Shown here: positions 14,412 to 25,700 of the stretch, in pieces
Numbering within the stretch: the first letter of the stretch is position 1
Layout: each line of letters begins with the position of its first letter
Source: WGAB01 sp964406105
GTDB taxonomy: Bacteria; Hydrothermota; Hydrothermia; WGAB01
Reading direction: 5' to 3'
Length of the DNA stretch: 30,167 nt
Assembly: GCA_964406105.1 (NCBI GenBank)
Contig: CAYOQK010000042.1
Location: forward strand, 1-30,167
The notes under the pieces: generated by a model
The model's database searches: none
Told to the model about the DNA's origin: nothing
Seen by the model: the letters and a program-made list of their open reading frames with translations, nothing else
Translations under genes and position numbers: made by a program

Positions 14412-16478
14412 TTAGGGTTGTCGTTTCTGCAGAATCTTCTCGGCCGCAAAACTGGGCACCTCTTGGTACTCGGAGAATTCCATAGCAAAGGAACCCCGTC
14501 CCTGGGTGAGGGAGCGCAGCACTGTAGCATAGGACAGCAGTTCTGCCAGGGGGACCCGAGCACGGATCACCTTGCGACCATTGCGGTCAAAGAACTCCTG
14601 CACCTGGCCCCGGCGGCTGCCCAGGTCGGCCAGCACCTCGCCGAAAAACTCATCGGGCACCACGACCTCCACCTTCATCACGGGCTCCAGGAGAACCGGC
14701 TGAGATTCCTTCAAAGCCTGGCGGATGGCCTTTCGGGCCGCTTCCTGGAAAGCCAGGTCCGAGGAGTCCACCTCATGGCTGGAGCCATCCAGCAGGGTTA
14801 CCTTCAAGTCGGTAACAGGGAAACCCCCCAGAACCCCCTTCTCCAGGGCCTTACGCACCCCCTTTTCCACCGCGGGCACAAACTCTCGCGGAACATTGCT
14901 TCCCCTCAGCACCTCTTCAAAGACCACTCCTTCGCCGCGGTTCAGGGGTTCCACCTGCAGGATTACATGCCCGTATTGGCCATGCCCCCCGGTTTGCTTG
15001 ATGTGCTTGCCCTCCACCCGAATGCTTCGGGTAATGGTCTCCCGATAGGCTACCTGAGGACGCCCCAGTTCCACCGGGGTCCGGAACTCTCGGCTCAACC
15101 GTTGGGCCACGATCTCCAGGTGGAGCTCCCCCATACCCGACATCAGCGTTTCGCCGGTTTCCTCGTTGTACCGGATCTGAAGCGAAGGATCCTCCTCGCT
15201 CAATTTCCGAAGGGCCGAGCCCAGCCGGTTGGCGTGATCTCGGACCTTGGGCTTCACAGCCACCGAGATCACCGGCTCGGGCACGGTAAGCGCCTCCAAT
15301 ACAATGGGCGCATCCTCTTCACTCAAGGTATGACCGGTAAGGGTGTGTTTGAGTCCCAGCACAGCGCCAATGTCCCCTGCCTGAAGTTCCTCCACCTCCT
15401 CCCGGTGGTTGGCGTGCATCTTCAGGATTCGGGACACACGTTCCCGCTGTCCCCGCGAGGCGTTGTACACATACGAACCGGCCGTGAGGGTTCCCGAGTA
15501 CACCCGCACGTACACGAGCTTCCCCACATACGGATCGGTCATCACCTTGAACGCCAAGGCCGCGAGGGGCGCATGGGGATCGGGTTGCCGTACCGCTGGC
15601 TCACCCGTTTGGGGGTTTTCCCCTACCACAGGAGGAAGATCCAGCGGGGAGGGCAGGTACCGCACCACCGCGTCCAACAGCGGGCCAATCCCTTGATTGC
15701 GATAGGCACTGCCCAGGAGCACAGGGACCAGGCGGAGCCGCAGCGTTTCCCGACGGATCACCCGATGCACGGTTTCGGGGTCTAAGGCCCCGGTTTCTAA
15801 AAACTGCTCTGTGAGTTCTTCGTCCAGTTGGGTCAGGGTGTCCAGCAGAACGTTCTGGTAGTGTTCCAGGTCCAAACGGGCCTCGGCATCCTCCAACGGG
15901 ATTTCCACGGCATGGCCGTGGGCATCAAAGGTATAGGCCCGACCGCTGATCACATCTACCACCCCACGGAACGCCTTCTCCCGCCCCAGGGGCACCTGGA
16001 GCAGGAGAGGGGTTACCCCCAGTCGTTCTTCCATCTGGCGGAGCACCGCATAGGGGTCCGCACCCACCTTGTCCATTTTGTTGAGAAACACCAAACGGGG
16101 AACCTGGTACCGGTCCGCCTGGTTCCACACGGTTTCGGTTTGCGGTTCCACGCCGGCCTCGGCGTCCATCACCACGATGGCGCCGTCCAGTACGCGCAGC
16201 GAGCGCTCCACCTCCACGGTGAAGTCCACATGGCCAGGGGTATCCACGATGTTGATCTGGTGTTCCCGCCAAAAGCACACCGTGGAGGCCATGGTGATGG
16301 TGATGCCCCGCTCCCGTTCCTCCGGCATCCAGTCCATGGTGGCGGTGCCTTCGTGCACCTCACCGAGTTTGTGGACCCGACCCGTGAGGTACAGGATCCG
16401 CTCTGTGGTGGTGGTTTTGCCAGCGTCAATATGGGCCACCAGCCCAAGGTTCCGAAGATATACGATGCCCTTCTTCAT
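14412..16478 (-). CDS. fusA: Translation elongation factor G
   Basis: The 688-residue GTPase drives ribosome translocation. It has the GTPase boxes AHIDAGKT (15-22), RGITI, DTPGH and NKMD, the domain III-IV motif SGMGELHLEI, the domain IV loop TGGHGQYGHV and a complete domain V. I chose the ATG at 16478, because the conserved N-terminus LRNLGLVAHIDAGKTT starts a few residues on; the longer frame to 16562 would cover the promoter. The gene is alone, not with rpsL, rpsG or tuf as in many bacteria, so it could be the sole EF-G or a second paralogue. It is divergent from the giant gene, with 307 bp between. Confidence 0.95.
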   Translation of the reverse strand: MKKGIVYLRNLGLVAHIDAGKTTTTERILYLTGRVHKLGEVHEGTATMDWMPEERERGITITMASTVCFWREHQINIVDTPGHVDFTVEVERSLRVLDGAIVVMDAEAGVEPQTETVWNQADRYQVPRLVFLNKMDKVGADPYAVLRQMEERLGVTPLLLQVPLGREKAFRGVVDVISGRAYTFDAHGHAVEIPLEDAEARLDLEHYQNVLLDTLTQLDEELTEQFLETGALDPETVHRVIRRETLRLRLVPVLLGSAYRNQGIGPLLDAVVRYLPSPLDLPPVVGENPQTGEPAVRQPDPHAPLAALAFKVMTDPYVGKLVYVRVYSGTLTAGSYVYNASRGQRERVSRILKMHANHREEVEELQAGDIGAVLGLKHTLTGHTLSEEDAPIVLEALTVPEPVISVAVKPKVRDHANRLGSALRKLSEEDPSLQIRYNEETGETLMSGMGELHLEIVAQRLSREFRTPVELGRPQVAYRETITRSIRVEGKHIKQTGGHGQYGHVILQVEPLNRGEGVVFEEVLRGSNVPREFVPAVEKGVRKALEKGVLGGFPVTDLKVTLLDGSSHEVDSSDLAFQEAARKAIRQALKESQPVLLEPVMKVEVVVPDEFFGEVLADLGSRRGQVQEFFDRNGRKVIRARVPLAELLSYATVLRSLTQGRGSFAMEFSEYQEVPSFAAEKILQKRQP

Positions 16479-16543
16479 GAATCTCTCACACTCCTCTGTC
16501 CTCGGGGAATCTCCCAGAGAGGGGATCTCCAGGAAGGACGCTA

Positions 16544-16572
16544 AGTTTACAGGCGCAGACAAGGAAAAACAA
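16544..16572 (-). promoter_or_regulatory. Predicted promoter of fusA
   Basis: TTGTTT (16572-16567) and TAAACT (16549-16544) are 17 bp apart on the minus strand. The leader would be about 60 nt and holds two similar GGAGAT-type repeats of unknown meaning. Confidence 0.45.
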
Positions 16573-16584
16573 GCAGCCCCTCGG

Positions 16585-16613
16585 TTGACATATCAGGGTT
16601 GCGAGGCTATGAT
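16585..16613 (+). promoter_or_regulatory. Promoter of the giant propeller gene
   Basis: A perfect TTGACA (16585-16590) and TATGAT (16608-16613) are 17 bp apart, the best consensus promoter in the window. The start would be near 16620, leaving a leader of about 165 nt, far longer than other leaders here. Confidence 0.75.
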
Positions 16614-16785
16614 TGATAGGAAAGTTTCCGGGGTCTTGGGGGTGTAAGTGGGAAAGTATTCTCATCCCCAGGATCCAAACGCCGTCCTTGTCAAGGTTTT
16701 CAAGGAGTAAAAACGGTGAGTTGGTGTGTAACCCTGCTCTCCTTCTCCCCTGCCATCAACGGTGTGGCCTATCAGGAGGTTTGGT

Positions 16786-19700
16786 ATGTCTCCAGGTTTG
16801 TGGTTGGGCCTTCTTCTCCTGGTGGGAGCCTCCCCCAAGTACCAGGAGAATTGGCAAATGGTGGATCTGGGCGGGTTGGGTTCTCCCATCACCGCCCTTG
16901 AGGCCGGCGACTTGGCCGGCTGGGGTCACGATGCTCTTTTCATCGGCTGCGAGGATGGTACCCTTTACCTTTATCACGACCAGAGTTTCACCACCATTGC
17001 CTCCCTGGGCGCCCGGATCAACGACCTTGCCCTCGGAGATGGAGACAACGACGCAGCCTTAGAACTCTACGCTGGTCTCCAAAATGGCAAGGTCATCCAA
17101 ATCCAATACCTCTTCGGCTCTTGGTCCACCAGCACCGTGTACCAAGAACCCCTTCAGCGTCCCATCACTGCGGTGGCCGTAGGGGATGCGGATAACTCCA
17201 ACACCCGGGAGGTGTACTTCGCCACCAACCAGGTGGCCATCCACACCTGTTGGTACGTGCTGGGCACGTGGCAGCACGATGTGGTGGTCTACTACTACAG
17301 CGGTGAAGACGTGCTGGACATGCTGGTGGCCGATCCCCAAAGCGATGGGTCCAAGGAACTCTACACCGTGGGCCGAAACCATCTGCGACGGGTGTACTAC
17401 GTGTGGGGAGACCAATGGTACTGGGAACCCCTGGAGAACCTCTCGGCTGCTGGCCTCCAACTGCGGATCGGCGACCCAGACCGCGACGGACAAACCGCCC
17501 TGTACTACACCCTGGAAAACGGTAAAGTGTACGAGGAACGGTGGGAGAACGCAGCGTGGCATCAATCTCCGGTGGCTGAGTTCAGCCACGCCCTGCCGGT
17601 CCTGTGCCTTGGGGATGGCAACCTGGATGGCGCAGAAGAGATCTTCGTGGGTGACACCTTAGGGCAACTGCACGAGATCTATATCATGGGCTCCACCTGG
17701 GTGCCCTCCCTTGTGGAACAAGGTGAACCTCTACAGGCAGGGGTGATCGCAGATCTGGAGGGCAACGGCCAGATGGAGATCTACCTCGGGAGCGAAAACG
17801 GCCATGTGTACCAGGTCACCGCTCGGCCCAAGAGCCTCCACAGGATATGGCCCAGCATGGCCGTAGCCGACACCACCCTCACCCTTCATCTGTACGGGGC
17901 CGGGTTCTCCTCAGGCGTCCAAGAGGTGCAACTGGTGAGCCCACCAGGCTTTGAAGCCCACCAGTACGCCTTTACCACCTTTAGCGTACAGAGCGATCGC
18001 TACCTCACGGTCACGGCAAACCTCCAAGATGTGGCTACAGCCCCTTACCATGTGGTGGTGGTCTTCCAGGATGGGGGTACCGACACCCTGCGAAATGCCC
18101 TTTACGTGTATCCCCGGAGCCATCCCCGCGAACCGTTAGCCGAACCCTTGAAGGTGCTGCCCGAGGTGATGTTCCAACGGTTCGTGGTGGCGGGATACCG
18201 CCAGGGGGGTGTGGTCCTGTTTGCCGGAGCCACCCAGTACGATGGCTACGACTATTGGCCCCAGGTGTACCGCATTGTGCAAACACCAGGCCACACCTGG
18301 GAAGTGGAACGCCTTTGGAACTTCTACAACGATCAAAACCAAAGGCTCACAGGCTTAGCCCTGGGGCAGACCTTCGCTGGAGATCCCCCGTGGGAACTCT
18401 ACATCGCCGACTTGACCCACCTGTTCCGAGCGTATCCCCAAGGCGACTCCTGGCACTTAGACACCCTTCTGGCTTTCCAACTGCCCCATCAGCGGTGGCT
18501 TGTGCGTGATGTGGTGGTCTCTGATCTCCAACCGGACCGCCGCCCTGAAATCTACGCCATCCTTTGGCAAACGGATTCCTCCGGCATGGCGTTTGAAGGT
18601 TCCCAGGTAGCGGTTCTGCGCCCGCACGCGGGCGACACCGTATTCCAATTCGTGGGACCCCTAAGCCCCGATTCCCTGGTGCAACTCACCGCTGGTGATG
18701 GAGACCACGACGGCCTCCTGGAACTCTACAGTGTGTCCTCCAACGGCCACGCCTATGAGATCTCCTACTCTGGCTCCGCATACCAAATCACCGATCTGGG
18801 TGCTGTGGCTTCCAGCCCGCTGAAGAGTGTAGCCGTAGGAGACGCCGATCGGGACGGGCTTGAAGAGGTGGTGGTCAGCAGTCAGAACGGCCACGTTTAC
18901 CTGCTCAAATACACCGCTGGCGTGTGGAACATCACGGATCTGGGGAATCCAGGTGTGGTGGTCCGAAGCCTGAGCGTGGGCGACGGAGATGCGGACGGTC
19001 TTCCTGAGATCTACGGTGGTGGTTCCGGCCCCGCGGTACGGATCGCCTGGACGGGCACCTCGTGGGAGATCACCTCTCTGCCCTCCTCCGGCCTTCGTCC
19101 CCAGAATGCCGTAGTCCCCGTACCCAATCTTGGGCAGCAAACCGTGGGGCTCGTGGTGGCCGATTCGGCAGAGCGGCTCCTGCTCTACCATCATCAACTT
19201 CCCCGTCTGTGGAGCGGGTTCCCTCAAAACCAAGGGGTGGGGGGCTCTGCCACCTTCCACTTCTACGGGGCGAACCTCCCGGTTCTCCCGGCGTTCTCGT
19301 CCTTTGCCCTCACTCAAAATGGGATTACCTACCCCGCCTCCTCGGTGAACTCTCCCGGAGGCCGGCACATGGAGGCCACCTTTTCTTTGGCCTCAGCCCA
19401 ATCCGGCCGGCTGTACTCTGTGGTTTACGCAATCCCAGGGTTTGAAGACACCTTGCCGAACCTGGTGTACCTTTACCATCCCGAAAACCCTGGCGACGCC
19501 GCGTGGGTTTGGAAAATCGTGTACTCGTCCACTCAAAGGATACCCTTCTACTGCACCACCGCCGATCTGGACCAAAACGGCTTGCCCGAACTCTACGCCT
19601 CGTGGTTCTTCCTGGCCGGAGATACTGTGGGTGAGCAGATGGGACAACTTCGTTGGGCCGACACCGCATGGATCTTCACCCCCCTGCCCGGCTCCTGGCG

Positions 19701-22700
19701 AGGCCACATTTCCACAAGCCCTGTGGTGGGCCGGGTTCTGGATCACGGCCCCGGAGAACTGTACGCCGTCACCTCAGCAGGCCAACTGCTTCGCTGGACC
19801 TATACCCCCGCCAGGGGCTGGAGTTTCCGAATCCTCTACGAAACCCCTCGGGGCGACTCGCTCTCAGCCCTGCTCGTGGGAGACCTGGATGCTGACGGAA
19901 CCTCAGAGGTGGCCTTCGCAGACGATTCGCTGGTATACGCCTACGATATCCATCGGAGCGATACCACGGTGCTGATCGTGGGCCCCACCGGAGGGCCCGC
20001 CTACGACCTGGCCCTGGCGAATCTGGACATTGCCCAGGAACCTAACCAGCAGAGCCCCTTGGAACTCTTCCTGGCCAACGGCTCCGACAGTCTTGTGGTC
20101 TTTGAGTGGAACGCCCACAACCGCACGTACCACCGAAGTGTGGTAGCAGTACTGCCCTCCAGTGGGGGATTGGTGGGCTTACTGGCCGATCCCCGGCCCG
20201 ATCCCTATGCCGTGGAGCTCTACGCGGTGTTCCAGGACTCGGGCCTTTACGTGTTCCGGAATGAGGATCAACGGGAAAAAGTGTTCCGTTTCACGGGCGG
20301 CGTCCAAATCCTGCAGATGGGCGATCCGGACAACGATGCAGGTTTGGAGATCTACCTCATCAAACCCTCAGGAACCACATACCGGGTGGCCGGCACTGGC
20401 CCTTGGGACATCACCGATCTGGGTCCTGTGGGCGGCATGGATGCCCAGATCTCTGACCTGGACGGCGACGGCTACCTGGAATTCTATATCACCTCCCCCG
20501 ACTTTGGGCTCGTTTCGGGCTCCCCAGACCGCCAAAAGTTCCTCACCCAGGTGGTACCCAACGCTGTACCTCACGACACCACCGTTCCCCTCACCCTCTA
20601 TGGTTTGGGCTTCGCCTACCGCGACGTAACGGAGATTCGGATCTTCAACGCCACCCATACCTACACCTTCACACACCCCACCCTCTTAGGGGATTCCCTG
20701 GCACAGGTCACCGTAGATTTCACCCACCTGGAACCCGGGCTGTACACCGTTTCCCTCCACAGCACCCACCGGGCCGACACCCTGCCCGCTGCCCTGGTGG
20801 TGTACTCCCGCATCCCCTCCCCCTCCGGTTGGACCACAGAGGACCTGGGGTTCTCGGGCAACCGCCTCCGGGGCATCGCCCTGGGGGATGGCGACAACGA
20901 TGGCCAGCCTGAAGTGTACGTGGCCAGCCTGGACGACCACGTGTACCAATACCACCTCAATGCCGACAGCGTCACCTGGTCTGTGGAAGCCCTGGCCGAC
21001 TTAGGAAACTGGGTGAACGATGTGGCGGTGGGGGACGGTGACAACGATAACCAACTGGAGGTGTACGCCACCACCTGGGACGGCAAGGTGTACGAACTCC
21101 AATGGAACGGGTCCTCCTGGGAGGTCTCCTCGGCCACCACACCCAATAACCGCGTCAACTACGCGGTAACCGTGGGGGATGGCAACAACGATGGCAGCTT
21201 TGAGATCTTCACCGCCAACGCCGATGGCCATGTGTACATGATCGTTCGCCAGCCCAGTTGGTGGAACGTGTACACCATCGCCAACGTGGGAGGCTTTGAT
21301 GTGGCCGTGGGCGACGGCGATAACGACGGCCTCCTGGAGGTGTACCTGGCCTCGGGCAATGGCCACGTGTACGAGATCTCTTACGAAAACGCCGCATGGA
21401 CCACCACCGATCTGGGCGCCGGAACCGACCTCATGATTGGCGTGGAGGTCGCCGACGGCGATAACGACGGCCTCCTGGAAGTGTATGCCGCTGGGTTGGA
21501 CCACCACGTGTACCAATTCGTCCACACTGATACCGGCTGGGTAAAGAACGACCTTGGAGACGCCGGTGCTCGCCTGCGCGACGTGGCTGTAGGCGATGGC
21601 GATAACGACGGCCTCGCCGAAGTGTATGTTGTGGCCGAAGATAACCGCATCGTGCAGTTCTCTTGGACCGGCACCACCTGGACCCAGGAAACCGTGGGGA
21701 CCACCCAGAACACCGGCACCTCGTATCCCTTCCCCTTCCGTGTAGCGGTAGGCGATGGCAATGGCAACGGCCATCTGGAGGTGTATGCCGTTCACGACAA
21801 CGGCCATCTGTATCAGGCCCATCTCAAGAGCCGTGGAGCCCTTGCCCTTTGGCCCTCCACGGTGACGAACCAGCAACCGGTCCGTTTGGTGGTGACCGGG
21901 CAAAATCTCGGAGTGGCTCCCTTGCCCACCTTCCGCCTGATCTCACTGGCCGGTCACCCCTTGGTTCCCACCCATCTCCAGGCGATCCACCCGCACGCCG
22001 TGCTCCTCACCTTTGACCTCACAGGCGCCGACACCGGCGTTTACCACCTCCAGAGCAAGGATCAAGGCTATTGGAACACCCTCAAGGCTTGCCTCACCAT
22101 CACTCCCAACTGGGGTAGCGACCCTGCTTGGCGAGTCACCACCGCTCCCCCCGTGGAGATGGGCACCCTGCTCGTTTCTGGCGACGCCGATCATAACGGA
22201 CGCTTGGAGATCTACGGATACGACCGCCAGCGCCAGGAGTTCTTTGCCCTGCGCTGGAATCAAGGCACCTACCAAAAGGACACCCTGGAGTACCTCTTGG
22301 AGGAGCCTTCAGATCTGCTGTGCGGTGTGCTCCCCCCTGACCTGCAAGAGGACCTCGTTGCCCTGGTTCCCCCAGGCGATGTCTATCGGGTACACCTGGA
22401 CGCAGCGGGTTGGACCACCGAAAGGATCCTCCAACTCCCCCGGGACACTCTGCTCCAAGGCACGTTGGGCGACGTGGACCGTGATTTGCAACCGGAGATC
22501 TACCTGATCGGTCAACGGGATTCCTGGTTTTTCCTGGACCAAGCCGTGTACACGGACGCCGGGTGGCAATGGAGTTCGGTGGATTCCTTCAGCACGCCTC
22601 TCTACGACCTGTGCACCGGCGACGCCGATCTGGACGGCTACCCGGAACTCTACCTCTTGAACAACGGGCAGGTCTTGCAATACCACTGGACCGGAACCCT

Positions 22701-25700
22701 GTGGTCTTCCGACACCCTTTCCCAGGTACCAGGAGGCCGGGGAATCCAGGCGACCGACCTGGACCACAACGACACCCTGGACCTGCTGGTACTGAGTGAC
22801 TCTGGAACCCTGTATCGCGTGTACCCCTCGCCGTGGCAACGACAAACCCTGGCCAGCCTTGGCAAACCGGTCAGCAAATGGGCTCTGGGTGACGTGGATC
22901 TGGATGGCGTTCCCGAGGTTTACGTCACCTCGGAAACCGAGCCGCTGCTCCTTTTCCGCATCCACCCCACGGCTTCCCGGGGGTGGGCTGTGGAAGCCCT
23001 GCCCGGGCTGGTCCGCGCTCCCACAGCCCTGGCCGTGGCCGAGGTCCAACCCGACGGTCTTCCCGAACTGTTCGCCACCTCCAGCGTGGTGGGTTCGGAT
23101 CTCCAAGTGCTAACGGGAGCTCCTGAGGCTGCTGTGCAGATTCACCCAGAGGTCCTGCCCGTGGACACCACCCTCACTCTCCAGCTGACCGGACGGGGGT
23201 TCACAGCGCCGGAGATCACCAGCGTTCACCTGATCCCTGTGCTGGACGGCTCCGAAGTGAGCACCGTCCTTGTCCAACCACAGGGAAGCAACACGTTAAC
23301 GTGCGAGATCTCCACCCAAAACGCCACCCCGGGTCCCTACCGGCTGGAGATTCGCACCCTAAGGACTCGGTGGCTTTTCCCTACGCTTGTCTATCTCCAC
23401 GAACGGATCCCTGGGCCCGCGGGGCTCCGCGTGGTTGTCCTCCACGAACTCTTTGAGTACGAAGGGATCTCAGCAGCAGATTGGGGCAACGCCAACGCAT
23501 GGGAGCCCGATTCTGCCTATGTGTTCGTGGGCACTGTGGACGGCAGGGTGTATCAACTGTCCTGGACCGGCACCCAGTGGTCTCCCACCGAACTCCACAC
23601 CTTCTCCGATACCGTGCAAAAACTGGTGATCGCCGATGGTGCCCGCACGGGCACGCCCCACCTGTTCACGCTCCTAAGCAACGGAGAACTCCATGAGATC
23701 TATGGAACCGACACCGCCGAGGATTGGATCATCCAAGGAATCACCTCCCAGGTGAAGGACATCGTGGTGGGCGATCTGCAGGGCATCGGAGTGCCCACGG
23801 TGTACATCACCGATGGATCCTGGGTGAAGGCCCTTTACCGGCTGGCCGAAGGATGGGTTGCCGATAGCCTCCATGCCATACCCGCTGCACACCGTTTGGC
23901 CCTGGGAGACGCCGATCTGGATCACGAAACCGAACTGTATGTGGCCAGCGATTCCGGCCTCGCCCGACTCTACCGCTCCGCCGGCACCTGGGCCCTGGAG
24001 TGGATCGCCTCCGGCACAGTACTGGACGTGGCCGTGGCAGATCTCCATCACGATGGCACCCCCGAGGTGTACTACCTGACCCCCAGCGGCTCCCAAGCAA
24101 CCCTGCACCGAGCCGAGTACACCGGCGGTGGCTGGAGCGTTTCCGCTATTCAGTCTCTACCCGGTGCCCAACGGCTGTTTTCCGGGCCCCTCCTGGGCAC
24201 GGGCGGCGATCAGGTGGCTGTGGGCGGAACCGACACCCTATGGCTCTTCAAAGAAGATGCCGACGGGGTGTTCTTGGCTTGGCGATTGCCCCTTCCTGGT
24301 CAACTCTATGCCCTTATGCCCAGCATTTCCTATCAAAGCGGCAGGTTCCGCCTGCTCGCTGGGCTCACCGCCGGCGATACCCTGGGGCTCTTGGCTGAAC
24401 TCTCGCCCTTCACTGCTTCCCCTACGATCACCCATTTCACGCCCACCGCGGGCATCGTGGACACCTTGGCGGAAGTGCACTTCTTGGGCCCCTACCTGCA
24501 CCAGGGTCGCATGCCCTTGGCCATCAAACTGGTGCAGGGGAACCTGGAAATCGTGGGGCAAAGCCTCCACCGAGGCGCCGCCCACGACCTGGTTTGTACC
24601 TTCAACCTCACAGGCTTGAACCCAGGGGTGTACCGCTTCGTGGTTCAATGGCCCCATCGGACAGACACAATCGCCCAGGACTTTCAAGTCCATCGCTGGC
24701 TGGGGCCTCCCTTCCACTGGGTATCAGACCAGGTGTACGAACTCCCAGACACCCTGGACCAAAACATCTTGGACCTCACCTGGGGAGACGTGGACCGCGA
24801 CGGCCTCGCTGAAATGTACGCCGTGGTGGAACGCCCCATCAGTTCCTCGGAGTACGTGGTGGAACTCCATCGGCTGGATTGGAACCACGGCCGACTCCAG
24901 GATACCCTACTGGCCACCACCGAACCCGTGCAAGGCTGGAACGGTAGCCGTGTCACCATCGGGGATGGGGACAACGACGCCCAGCCAGAGTTCTACATCA
25001 CCACCTACGGGGGACACCTTTGGCAGGTGGATCCCCCGAACTACGTGGTCACCTGCATTGAATCCTCAACGGTGTCGTACACTGCGCCAGCCGTGGGCGA
25101 TGCCGATGGCGACGGCCTTATGGAAGTGTACTACGTGATCACCCCTCCCACTGCCCCCTCGCTCGGAAGCGATACCCTGGTGCAAGCCCGTTGGAATGGG
25201 CATACCTGGGAAAAGCGGCGGCTGCATGGTGCCACGAATCCTCCCTATATCTACAACGAGATCGTGGACCTCGCCGTGGCCGATCTGGACTATGACGGTA
25301 GCCAAGAGGTGTACTTCCACTATGTCTCGGACATCGGAGACATCTATTACGCTTGCCATGTGTACCCCGACACCACCTGGCTGGACACTCTGCCCGTCTC
25401 CGGCATCGGATACACCATGTCCGTAGTGGGCGATGCGGATAACGACGGACAGCTGGAAACCTATTTGGCCTACGAAAACGTGTTCCAACTGAAACACAGC
25501 AGCACCGGCTGGACCCTTACCCCCTTGGGGACCCTAAACCTCATGGTCTCAGATTTGACCACTGGTCCCCTCTTCCACAACAGCAAAACCCAACTCTTCA
25601 TCGTAGATGCTGAGTTTTACCAGTACGCCGTGTACAAGGACTCTGTGTGGCACCTGGATACCCTTCAGGACCAGCGACGTCCCTCCGGGGCCCGCGCGGT

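Larger units (their letters stand above)
16479..16785. other. Divergent intergenic region fusA / giant gene
   Basis: These 307 bp hold the two divergent promoters, 12 bp apart at their -35 boxes, and the long leader of the giant gene. The leader contains an 11-bp palindrome CCTTGTCAAGG (16686-16696) followed by a second CAAGG, and a GTG-started open frame of 61 codons (16716-16901) behind AAGGAG that runs out of frame into the giant gene. No known riboswitch was recognised. Confidence 0.6.

Noticed and set aside
16479..16562. N-terminal extension of fusA
   Set aside because: It would cover the predicted -10 box and adds 28 residues not found in EF-G.
16716..16901. Separate small gene of 61 codons
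   Set aside because: Overlaps the signal-peptide region of the giant gene in another frame; kept only as a possible upstream frame in the leader.
20812..21834. CRISPR-like periodic repeats
   Set aside because: The period is about 141 nt, in frame, and codes for propeller blades; no constant repeat with unique spacers.
22309..23106. Long minus-strand frames opposite the giant gene
   Set aside because: They repeat with the blade period and mirror the GDxDxDG coding, so they are shadows.
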